Part shown: positions 27,615 through 35,303 of the stretch, one piece after another
Position numbering within the stretch: position 1 is the stretch's first letter
Layout: each line of letters begins with the position of its first letter
Assembly (NCBI RefSeq): GCF_004341395.1
Contig: NZ_SLXT01000010.1
Coordinates: 45,438 to 109,437 of the forward strand
Reading direction: 5' to 3'
DNA from: Heliophilum fasciatum
GTDB lineage: Bacteria > Bacillota > Desulfitobacteriia > Heliobacteriales > Heliobacteriaceae
Length of the DNA: 64,000 nucleotides
Translations under genes and position numbers: made by a program
The notes under the pieces: model-generated
The model's database searches: none
The model's input: the letters and a program-made list of their open reading frames with translations, nothing else
What the model was told of the DNA's origin: nothing

Positions 27615-27809
27615 ATGCAAACAAAATCGCATCGTTGTCCGCGCCGTAAGCCATCCTGCAAACCACATCCCAAACATGATTGCTGCACCCTATCGTCTTG
27701 TCATTGGGGGCAGTCCTGGAGTACTTGCTGGTATGTATGTTGCTATCCGAGGTGCCACTGCCAGCCTTGGGGACATTATGATTACTGCTGGCATCAAGGA
27801 CCGACCTGA
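27615..27809 (+). CDS. Small Cys-rich protein (64 aa), possible spore coat peptide
   Basis: 64 residues with 11 Cys and many His, Trp and Tyr (for example SSCHWGQSWSTCWYVCCYP). No known family recognised. ATG 27615 has AGGGGGA about 9 bases upstream. It diverges from the repeat-bearing coat-type gene, and its composition resembles small cross-linked coat peptides. Other frames in the stretch show no better candidate. The gene is plausible, not proven. Confidence 0.45.
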   Translation: MQTKSHRCPRRKPSCKPHPKHDCCTLSSCHWGQSWSTCWYVCCYPRCHCQPWGHYDYCWHQGPT

Positions 27810-27825
27810 TCAAAAGCAATCAAAA

Positions 27826-27859
27826 AACCCATCCCTTTGCTTGAACAAGGGGATGGGTT
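27826..27859 (-). terminator. Intrinsic terminator of the spoVA2mob-like operon
   Basis: Arms AACCCATCCC / GGGATGGGTT; on the minus strand followed by a T6 tract. Confidence 0.8.
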
Positions 27860-27909
27860 ATCTGTGGTTGGCAAGAGCATCTGACAGTTCGGCGCGAGCC
27901 CAAGGGATA

Positions 27910-28347
27910 CTACGGTGCAACGATCTCTCGGTTAATTTTGCTTATTTTACTGATCACATCGGGTGCGCGGGGATCCGTAACGGCCAGCGGACCAAGATCT
28001 TTAATCTGTTGAAAATGCTTTTTATCGGTCGTTACAAAGGCTTGATGATTTGGATAGGCGCTTTGAATTTGCGCCTTCACTTCCTCGCGGATTTTCTTAA
28101 GGCGTAATCGATCAAAACCACGGACCTGAACGGCAGTGGTAATTTCATGATCGGTAACGACGGCGGTGCTGGCGATTACACCGGGAACTCGCATAGCCAG
28201 ATATTGCGCGGTAGCGGCAACGGCGTCGAGCGGCGGCGTGGCATTGAGGTCGCCCATTGACTCCACCGATGTGTATTTAGTCATGTTGCCGCAACCGGTT
28301 AGAACGAGGGCCAGAAGCATCAGGACAGCAAGGCGAAAGATAGGCAT
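27910..28347 (-). CDS. YhcN/YlaJ-type sporulation lipoprotein
   Basis: 145 residues with lipobox LTGC at residues 17-20. The rest fits YhcN/YlaJ spore lipoproteins: AATAQYLAMRVPGVIASTAV, DHEITTAVQVRGFDRLRL and the IKDLGPLAVTDPRAPD stretch. These sit on the inner spore membrane and influence germination. ATG 28347 is preceded by GGAGAG. Last gene of the spoVA2mob-like operon. Confidence 0.85.
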   Translation of the reverse strand: MPIFRLAVLMLLALVLTGCGNMTKYTSVESMGDLNATPPLDAVAATAQYLAMRVPGVIASTAVVTDHEITTAVQVRGFDRLRLKKIREEVKAQIQSAYPNHQAFVTTDKKHFQQIKDLGPLAVTDPRAPDVISKISKINREIVAP

Positions 28348-28407
28348 GATGGTTGTACTCTCCTTGAACATTTAGCGTCATTGAACGTTTAGCGCTACCC
28401 ATGGAAA

Positions 28408-28761
28408 CTATCCCCGTGGCCGAAAAACCAAGGAACTGAGAAAACCAAAGATAATCGCTGCTGAGATACCGGCACTGGTTACTTCAAAAATACCGGTAAG
28501 AATACCGACAACACCGGTCTGCTGCGCTTCCTGCATGGCGCCGCGTACCAGGGCGTTGCCAAAGCTGGTGATCGGCACCGTTGCGCCGGCTCCGGCAAAA
28601 TCACTCAACGGCTGATACCAACCAAGTCCACCCAGCACAGCGCCGGCCACAACTAGGGCGCTCATCGTATGGGCCGGCGTTAATTTGCCCACGTCCATAA
28701 GCAATTGACCGATTACACAGATAAGACCGCCAACAACAAAAGCCCAGAAATAGATTTCCAC
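28408..28761 (-). CDS. spoVAE: Stage V sporulation protein AE (SpoVAEb type)
   Basis: 117 residues, four membrane helices. Typical start YFWAFVVGGLICVIGQLLMD and the conserved FAGAGATVPITSFGNALVRG. Part of the SpoVA channel that takes up and releases dipicolinic acid. GTG 28761 is chosen because GGAGG stands 7 bases before it; the TTG two codons earlier touches the ribosome site. Confidence 0.92.
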   Translation of the reverse strand: MEIYFWAFVVGGLICVIGQLLMDVGKLTPAHTMSALVVAGAVLGGLGWYQPLSDFAGAGATVPITSFGNALVRGAMQEAQQTGVVGILTGIFEVTSAGISAAIIFGFLSSLVFRPRG

Positions 28762-28780
28762 CGGCAATCCTCCCTTTCAC

Positions 28781-29788
28781 CTAAGCGAATTCAATGGAAA
28801 CAGCATGGGCAATGCAGGGGATACTTTCCTTTTGCTGAAACGAAAGCGGCGAAAGCAGTGCTCCCGTAGCGATGATCAACACCTTACGCAGTTCCCCCTG
28901 GCGCATGCGACGAAGAATGTGCCCGTAAGTGACGGTGGCCGAACAACCGCAACCGCTGCCACCGGCTAATACCTGCGGTTGATCGGGATGATAGATTAAG
29001 ATACCGCAATCGGTAAAGCGCTCATAAGGCATGTCGATATTGTGCTTCTTTAAGAGATCCACCGCAATGGGGTGACCAACGCGGCCCAGATCGCCGGTAG
29101 CGATCAGATCGTAGTCATGGAGCGAGATGGCGCGATCACGCATGTGTGCCGTAATCGTGTCGACGGCTGCCGGGGCCATGGCTGCCCCCATGTTAAAGGG
29201 ATCGGAGAGCCCCATGTCGACAATGCGCCCAATCGTCGCAGATGTAACGCGTGGCCCCTCGCCGTCATGGGTGAGTACAGCGACGCCGGCGCCGGTAACG
29301 GTCCACTGCGCCGTTGGTGGCTTCTGAGAACCGTATTCCGTGGGATAGCGAAATTGTTTTTCAATGGCCGCATTGTGACTGGCCGTACCGCAAAGCACTC
29401 GTTGCGCCGCGCCGCTGTCAACGAGTTGAGCTGCCAGGGCCAGGCTTTCCATCGCCGTGGAGCAAGCACCGTAGAGCCCTAAAAAGGGAACGCCGACCGT
29501 GCGGGCAGCAAAGCAACTTGGCGTGATCTGGTTCAGCAAATCACCGGCCAGAAAAAACTGAATATCAGCTTTTTCCATCCCGGCCTCACGAATCGCCAAT
29601 TCGCAAGCTTCTTCCATCATCTTGCGTTCGGCTTTCTCGTAACTGTCTTGGCCGACCCATAAGTCACCATGGAGCAGCGAAAAATCATCAGCCAGGGGAC
29701 CCTTCGCCTCATAAGGGCCACCGACAGCTGCACTGGAGCGAATGACGGGACGGTTGGGAAAAATCCAGGTCTGATGACCGGTGAGCAT
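28781..29788 (-). CDS. spoVAD: Stage V sporulation protein AD
   Basis: 335 residues, thiolase/KAS III-like fold. Begins GHQTWIFPNRPVIRSSAAV and contains GLYGACSTAMESLALA, the loop equivalent to the thiolase Cys site, and GGSGCGCSATVTYGHIL. SpoVAD binds dipicolinic acid on the outer face of the inner spore membrane. Two bases separate the spoVAC stop from its ATG. Confidence 0.95.
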   Translation of the reverse strand: MLTGHQTWIFPNRPVIRSSAAVGGPYEAKGPLADDFSLLHGDLWVGQDSYEKAERKMMEEACELAIREAGMEKADIQFFLAGDLLNQITPSCFAARTVGVPFLGLYGACSTAMESLALAAQLVDSGAAQRVLCGTASHNAAIEKQFRYPTEYGSQKPPTAQWTVTGAGVAVLTHDGEGPRVTSATIGRIVDMGLSDPFNMGAAMAPAAVDTITAHMRDRAISLHDYDLIATGDLGRVGHPIAVDLLKKHNIDMPYERFTDCGILIYHPDQPQVLAGGSGCGCSATVTYGHILRRMRQGELRKVLIIATGALLSPLSFQQKESIPCIAHAVSIEFA

Positions 29789-29790
29789 GC

Positions 29791-30261
29791 TTACGTCCCT
29801 CCCAGCAAAATCTTAATCAACGCGACAACAAAAGCAGCGACAACACCAAAGACAATGACCGAACCGGCCAGCTTAAACATATTACCGCCAACGCCCAGCA
29901 CAAAGCCTTCACTGCGATGTTCCAGTGCCGCCGAAGCGATGGAGTTGGCAAAGCCCGTCACCGGCACGGCCGTGCCTGCACCGGCATGTTGGGCCAGGTG
30001 ATCGTAAACACCGAAGGCGGTTGCCAGTACCGAAAGTAAGATCAAGATGGCCACGGCTGGATTGCCGGCCGTTTTCTCGGTAAAATCAAAATTCCAAAGA
30101 AAAAAGTCCTGAATCAGCTGGCCGAAGAGACAAATGGTACCGCCCACAAAAAAAGCCCAGATTACGTTGCGCAGCACCGGACGTTGCGGTTCACGCTGCT
30201 TGGCAAAATCCTGATACTCTTGTTGCACCGGCGATAATTTTTTTTTCAGCATGTCCGACAT
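29791..30261 (-). CDS. spoVAC: Stage V sporulation protein AC
   Basis: 156 residues with four membrane helices. FFVGGTICLFGQLIQDFFLW and HAGAGTAVPVTGFANSIASAA are hallmark segments, related to those of SpoVAE. SpoVAC is the mechanosensitive channel subunit for dipicolinate. ATG 30261 has GAGGAGG 9 bases upstream; 13 bases after the DUF421 gene. Confidence 0.95.
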   Translation of the reverse strand: MSDMLKKKLSPVQQEYQDFAKQREPQRPVLRNVIWAFFVGGTICLFGQLIQDFFLWNFDFTEKTAGNPAVAILILLSVLATAFGVYDHLAQHAGAGTAVPVTGFANSIASAALEHRSEGFVLGVGGNMFKLAGSVIVFGVVAAFVVALIKILLGGT

Positions 30262-30274
30262 AAAAAAGCCCTCC

Positions 30275-31123
30275 TCAGCGCTTCAGCAGCGGCTCCAGAT
30301 CGCGTACCACATCGCTTATGGTCTGGGCCGCACTGGTGTACATCCTTTTCGTAGCTTCGTGCCGGGTACTTAAGGCAAAGAGTTCGCAGTCGGCTTGGTT
30401 TTTTTTCAAGGTTGCAAAAAGCAACTCTTTGGTTTTGGGGTGGGGCAATGCAATCGCATCATCAAATAAATCCAGATACAATTGTCCAACCGAGTCCACC
30501 TGGGCGATAAAAACATTCTCCTCGGCCACACCGGCTTTTTTCAGTTCCGTGTGCAGCCACCCTCGATTTAACCCCAGGGCAGCCAGCGGTTCGTCCATGA
30601 TTTCACCGTCGAGGATCACCGTTTGGGGCACACTGGCGTGTCCGACGGGCATGCCTAGGCCCTTGGCCGTAACCGGTTGATTTTCTTTGGCCAGCAACAC
30701 GCTCATCTCACCGGTGGGCTCCATGATGGCAAATTCCACATCAGCGACATTAAAGACATCTTTGCGGCGTAATCGGCTGAGTAAATCTTCCGGCGTCAGG
30801 CGCGCTTCCAGCAGTTTGTCCTCCAGTACTTGGCCGTGATTGATCAAGATGGTTTCACGGCCTTGTATCCAGTCGCGAACGCCCTTGAATTTTATGGCCA
30901 AGAATTGCATGGCCATAAACAAAGCTGCCCAGGTGATCAGGAGTACTCCTCCAGGTAGGGTCAGTGCCGGATTGAAGGTCATCATCGCTGCCGTCACACC
31001 AAGCACCATCACCGTTACGAGATCAAAAAGCGTAAGTTGACGAGGGCCGATGAGGCGTGTGATAACCAGCACCAGAACAAAGAGAAGCGCAGTCCGCAGT
31101 AAAAACATGAGCACATCCGGCAT
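30275..31123 (-). CDS. DUF421 membrane protein with C-terminal DUF1657-like domain
   Basis: 282 residues. Three membrane helices (residues 4-80), then a DUF421/YetF-type cytosolic domain (EDKLLEARLTPEDLLSRLRR, VADVEFAIMEPTGEMSVLL). The last 60 residues (LLFATLKKNQADCELFALS, RMYTSAAQTISDVVRDLEP) match the small DUF1657 proteins encoded just upstream, so a DUF1657 unit is fused here. This is the characteristic 2-DUF gene of the spoVA2mob operon. ATG 31123 follows GAGGAGAG. Confidence 0.88.
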   Translation of the reverse strand: MPDVLMFLLRTALLFVLVLVITRLIGPRQLTLFDLVTVMVLGVTAAMMTFNPALTLPGGVLLITWAALFMAMQFLAIKFKGVRDWIQGRETILINHGQVLEDKLLEARLTPEDLLSRLRRKDVFNVADVEFAIMEPTGEMSVLLAKENQPVTAKGLGMPVGHASVPQTVILDGEIMDEPLAALGLNRGWLHTELKKAGVAEENVFIAQVDSVGQLYLDLFDDAIALPHPKTKELLFATLKKNQADCELFALSTRHEATKRMYTSAAQTISDVVRDLEPLLKR

Positions 31124-31191
31124 GAATGATCTCTCCTCGTCAGCATTTAATGAAGCGGCGACCCCGGAGTGAGTCATTGAGATGGAAGCAG

Positions 31192-31398
31192 CTAAAAACC
31201 TTTGTACTGCGGCTCTGCGAATTCAAGTTCTTGAACACGCCGCTCAAAATCAGCAATCACTTGATCCAAGCGGTCGATATTACGGCTAAAGATCGCATGA
31301 GCTTCCTGATTCTCTTCGATGATGGCAAAGCTTTGCAAGGTAGAACGGGCACCTTTGACACTGGCAAGGGTCTGCTTAACTTGGCTACTGACAGTCAC
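31192..31398 (-). CDS. DUF1657 small protein (second copy)
   Basis: 68 residues: VTVSSQVKQTLASVKGARST, SFAIIEENQEAHAIF, ending AEPQYKGF. Paralogue of the 31531-31737 gene. Starts with GTG 31398 behind AAGGAGG. Function unknown; marker gene of spoVA2mob operons. Confidence 0.88.
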   Translation of the reverse strand: MTVSSQVKQTLASVKGARSTLQSFAIIEENQEAHAIFSRNIDRLDQVIADFERRVQELEFAEPQYKGF

Positions 31399-31530
31399 GG
31401 GAATAACCTCCTTATTAAAATAAAAGCCGAATAACGTAAAATCCGGCCGGTGAGATTCTATGTATCCCGAGCCCATGCCCGGGATGGAGCTAGGAAATCG
31501 GCAAGAAACGAGAAAGCCTGCGAAGGCGTT

Positions 31531-31737
31531 TTAGAAGCCTTTATATTGGGGTTCTTCTTGCTCAATCTGAGCAATGCGCGGCTCGATGGAATCAATGATG
31601 CTTTGCGTTTGCTGGGCAGCTTGAGTGTATAAATCTTTGGCCTGCTGGTTGTTGGTTTGCAGAGCAAAAGTCTCGAAACTGCCTTGGGCTGATTTCAGCC
31701 CTGCAAGCGTTTGCTTAACTTGAGTGCCGACAGTCAT
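31531..31737 (-). CDS. DUF1657 small protein (first copy)
   Basis: 68 residues: MTVGTQVKQTLAGLKSAQGS, DLYTQAAQQTQSIIDSIEPR, ending EEPQYKGF. First gene of the operon. ATG 31737 follows GGGAGG at 6-8 bases. No convincing forespore (sigma-G) promoter was found upstream, though the region is short. Confidence 0.88.
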   Translation of the reverse strand: MTVGTQVKQTLAGLKSAQGSFETFALQTNNQQAKDLYTQAAQQTQSIIDSIEPRIAQIEQEEPQYKGF

Positions 31738-31945
31738 AGTTCTTACCTCCCTTGCAACGTTTTCCTCTAGAAGTTTGTGAGAATCAAGAAAGTTTCATGC
31801 GTCGACGTTGTTCCTATAATATGGAATCGACGGAATGGTTTTCAAAGAAAAAGGGGCTGGGGAATATTTTATGCTTGACAAAAGAAACAAATAGCTTGAA
31901 AATCGAATTAAAAAAAGAAATCATATTGTTTATTATGATTGGGAA

Positions 31946-34054
31946 GTGAATCATGTGAACAACTTAATCAGAAAATTTTATGTTTTAGGCCTTATACTCT
32001 CGGTAGTCGTAGCAACCGGGTTATTTTTTCAATATAATTATTTTTATGAAATATTAATGGATGAAAGAACTGTTCTGACAATGCAGTCCAGAGATATTGT
32101 CGGAAGTGAGATCAAATCTAAAGTAAGACAAAAGGCTCAAATTATCAGCAATACAACGGAACTGATCGCTTTGGGGATATGCACCGATGAAGAACTTTTA
32201 GAATACTTCAAGGCTTTAATGAAACAAGATCCTGCTTTTAATTCAATTTACTTTGGTTCAGTTGATAATGAAATGATCAACGGCAGTGGTTGGGTAAAGC
32301 CTGAAACATTTGATTTACGTACGCGCCCTTGGTATGTAAAAGCCGTAAATGAAGGAAAGCTGGTGTTAACGGAAGCTTTTGTCAATGCATCCAAAGACCG
32401 ATTGATCATTACGATCGCTAAACCGGTTTATAACGCCGAAAATAAATTGCTTGGTGTTGTATCGGGTGATGTCGACGTCAGGGACATCGTTTCCATCATT
32501 CATAATGAGAAAATAAGTGAAAAGGGTTACTCCTTTTTGATTGACGGCAAAGGACAAATACTTGCTCATCCTGGTTATGAATATAACTTTTCATCAGGAT
32601 TAAAGAGTGTCAAAGATATTTCCGCGGATATTCAAGAAAATATATTAAAAAATATATCGGGAATTGCCAAAATAAAATTAGAAGGGGAAGAAGGGTTTTT
32701 AGCTTATCAGCCGATTGAAAATACAGATTGGACGATTGCTAGTTTTATTCCCTTAGATGATTACGCAAAGAATTTAATCCAATATTTCAGAATTTTTATC
32801 ATTACATTAGTTTCATCATTGATGGTATTTTTGATGCTACAATGGCAACAGAAAAAGGATATTCTAGAACCGATTCTCGATTTGGATAAGGATGTAAACC
32901 AGATCTCGCTTGAAGACAATATTTCCTACCGCATGCCGATCAACGAAAAAGACCCATTTGAAATTATTCGAAAATCAATTAATAAAATTTTAGATAAAAG
33001 CAATAACTATTTATATCAACTAGAGGAAGCTAACCTTGTAAAAGATCGATTCTTAGCTAATATGGGTCATGAAATCAAGACACCGATGAATGCAATTATC
33101 GCCTTAAGTCACTTAGCATTAGAGGAAGGACAAAGTCAAAAAACAAAATATTACTTAGATAAAATCCAAGCTTCTGGAAGAATATTGCTGAAGATTTTCA
33201 GTGACATTATCGATTACTATCAATTTAATTTAGGGAAGTATCAAAAAAATAATCAAGTTTTTTTTATTGAAAGAGAGATAAAACTGGTTTTGGATATGTT
33301 TGAACATGAAATAAACAAAAATAATATCCGATCCATATATCGAGTAGATGAAAATGTTCCTGAGACTCTTCTTGGTGACACAATAAGAATCAGGCAAATA
33401 CTAATTAATTTAATTGGTAACGCAGTTAAATTTACAGAAAAAGGACAAATTGAAGTGTTTGCATCGGCAACTAACATAACTGCCGATCAGATTAAAGTTT
33501 TGTTTACTGTCAAGGATACGGGAGTAGGTATCCCGGAAATAAAAAAAACAACTGTCTTTGAGCTGTTTACGCAAGGTGATGAATCGACCACAAGAAAATA
33601 TGACGGAACAGGGTTAGGGTTGGCCATCTGCAAACAATTAGCAGATATGATGGGCGGAGAGATATACTTTGAAAGCCAAGAAGGCCAAGGAAGCACATTC
33701 TATTTCAAAGTAACGTTACATAAAAACATCGATGATAACCCAGCAGATTCGCTGGACAAGATCGAGCATAGTGCCGGGAAGCTGAGCGCTAACCGTGAAG
33801 AAAAAAAAGAAGAAAACCATGTTTCAGCGGAAGAAATGAAACAAAAACTCAACATTATTTTGGATAAAATAAGCATGTTGTTAGAAAGCGATTGCTTCAT
33901 TGGCAATGATCTAATTGAAGAAATAGAAAACAACATGCCTGATGAAATTATCTTACGAGGTAAAATATTAGAATTAAAAAACAGTCTGGAGTATTTTGAT
34001 TATGATAAGTCGAGAGCGATTCTGGAAAAAATCAATGATATAAAAAATGGCTAG
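31946..34054 (+). CDS. Membrane sensor histidine kinase with Cache domain
   Basis: 702 residues. Membrane helix at about 12-30, extracytoplasmic double-Cache sensor to about 275 (TFDLRTRPWYVKAVNEGKL, GVVSGDVDVRDI), second helix about 278-300. HisKA with H375 (FLANMGHEIKTPMNAI), N-box ILINLIGNAVKFTEKGQ, then G-boxes DTGVGIPE and GTGLGLAICKQLADMMGG. No receiver. The last 75 residues (ISMLLESDCFIGNDLIEEIE, LKNSLEYFDYDKSRAILEKI) form a small helical domain also present at the end of the hybrid kinase at 35304. GTG 31946 or GTG 31955 is the start. Markedly AT-rich. Confidence 0.88.
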   Translation: MNHVNNLIRKFYVLGLILSVVVATGLFFQYNYFYEILMDERTVLTMQSRDIVGSEIKSKVRQKAQIISNTTELIALGICTDEELLEYFKALMKQDPAFNSIYFGSVDNEMINGSGWVKPETFDLRTRPWYVKAVNEGKLVLTEAFVNASKDRLIITIAKPVYNAENKLLGVVSGDVDVRDIVSIIHNEKISEKGYSFLIDGKGQILAHPGYEYNFSSGLKSVKDISADIQENILKNISGIAKIKLEGEEGFLAYQPIENTDWTIASFIPLDDYAKNLIQYFRIFIITLVSSLMVFLMLQWQQKKDILEPILDLDKDVNQISLEDNISYRMPINEKDPFEIIRKSINKILDKSNNYLYQLEEANLVKDRFLANMGHEIKTPMNAIIALSHLALEEGQSQKTKYYLDKIQASGRILLKIFSDIIDYYQFNLGKYQKNNQVFFIEREIKLVLDMFEHEINKNNIRSIYRVDENVPETLLGDTIRIRQILINLIGNAVKFTEKGQIEVFASATNITADQIKVLFTVKDTGVGIPEIKKTTVFELFTQGDESTTRKYDGTGLGLAICKQLADMMGGEIYFESQEGQGSTFYFKVTLHKNIDDNPADSLDKIEHSAGKLSANREEKKEENHVSAEEMKQKLNIILDKISMLLESDCFIGNDLIEEIENNMPDEIILRGKILELKNSLEYFDYDKSRAILEKINDIKNG

Positions 34055-34065
34055 AGGTGCTCTGA

Positions 34066-35223
34066 ATGCTAGATGCAATATACAGACAAAAAATATTGAT
34101 CGTTGATGATTCGCGAACAAATATTATTGCTTTAGCTGAATTATTAAAAAATCTGTTTGAGATCAAGGTTGCGAATAACGGTCATACTGCGTTAAGAATT
34201 GCTTTAGGTGACGATCCTCCGGATCTTATTCTTCTGGATGTTATGATGCCGGAAATGGATGGATATGAAGTTTGTAAGAGATTAAAAGAGTCCTCCAAAA
34301 CGAAAGATATACCGGTTATTTTTATTACGGCCCTCGATAGTCCTGATGACGAAGAAAACGGTTTAAAATTAGGTGCGATCGATTACATTACTAAGCCCTT
34401 TAATCCAGTGATTGTAAAATCGAGAGTCAGCAATCAATTAAAAATAGTTAGATACATCAAGGAAATCGAAAAAAGTAAAAATGAATTAAGAATAGCCAAG
34501 GAAAAAGCGGAAGAAGCGAATATTCTCAAGAGTCAATTTTTATCAAATATTAATCATGAAATACGAACACCGATTAATGGTATTGTTGGATTTATTGAGG
34601 TGCTTGAAGTTTCGGCTATCACAGAAGAACAAAAAGAAATAATTGATTATATAAAAAAATCCACTAAAATGTTGCTTGATATGATAAGTGACATTTTGTT
34701 CTTATCAAAAATTGAATCGGGAAATTTCGAAACTGAAGAATTTCCTTTTAGCATACACTCTGCGATTTTAGATGCAACTATTTCGTTAGATGCAATGGCG
34801 AGAAAAAAAGGTTTGGATTTTAGTGTTGCTATCGATGATAAATTGCCGTTGATGGTAATTGGTGATTCGATGAAATTAAAAGATGTTTTAACCAGAATGG
34901 TTGATAACGCGATTAAGTTTACCGAAAAGGGGCAGGTGTCCGTTGAAGCGGAACTAATGGAATCTAATGATGATACGATTAAAATTTTATTTAGAGTCAA
35001 AGATACTGGAATAGGAATGTCAGGAGAAATTTTGGATCATATTTTTGAACCCTTTACCCAAGGCGATGCTTCATACAAGAGAAAATATAATGGGGCCGGT
35101 GTAGGACTCGCCATTTGCAAGTCGATTTTAGACAAGATGGATTCCCATATTTGTGTAGAGAGTCATGAAGGGATTGGCTCCGTTTTTTCTTTTGTAAAAG
35201 AATTCAATAAAATCAAGATATAG
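34066..35223 (+). CDS. Receiver-histidine kinase protein
   Basis: 385 residues, cytosolic. Receiver at residues 8-125 with acidic pair VDDS and phospho-acceptor D58 (LILLDVMMPEMDGYE) and Lys in YITKPFNP. Kinase core follows: H164 (FLSNINHEIRTPINGIVGF), N-box MVDNAIKFTEKGQ, DTGIGMSGE, GAGVGLAICKS. It probably takes phosphate or signal from the neighbouring kinases. 11 bases after the preceding gene. Confidence 0.88.
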   Translation: MLDAIYRQKILIVDDSRTNIIALAELLKNLFEIKVANNGHTALRIALGDDPPDLILLDVMMPEMDGYEVCKRLKESSKTKDIPVIFITALDSPDDEENGLKLGAIDYITKPFNPVIVKSRVSNQLKIVRYIKEIEKSKNELRIAKEKAEEANILKSQFLSNINHEIRTPINGIVGFIEVLEVSAITEEQKEIIDYIKKSTKMLLDMISDILFLSKIESGNFETEEFPFSIHSAILDATISLDAMARKKGLDFSVAIDDKLPLMVIGDSMKLKDVLTRMVDNAIKFTEKGQVSVEAELMESNDDTIKILFRVKDTGIGMSGEILDHIFEPFTQGDASYKRKYNGAGVGLAICKSILDKMDSHICVESHEGIGSVFSFVKEFNKIKI

Positions 35224-35303
35224 TACTGTGTGGTTGCATGCTGACGATGGCACGGTTACCTCATCTATTTAATTAATAATGCGAACAAAGGGGTTAATAA
35301 GAA

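Noticed and set aside
27676..28107. 143-codon plus-strand frame
   Set aside because: Covers the terminator and is antisense to the YhcN/YlaJ gene; no motif.
31752..31949. 65-codon plus-strand frame before the first kinase
   Set aside because: No ribosome site; runs into the kinase start; composition not coding-like.
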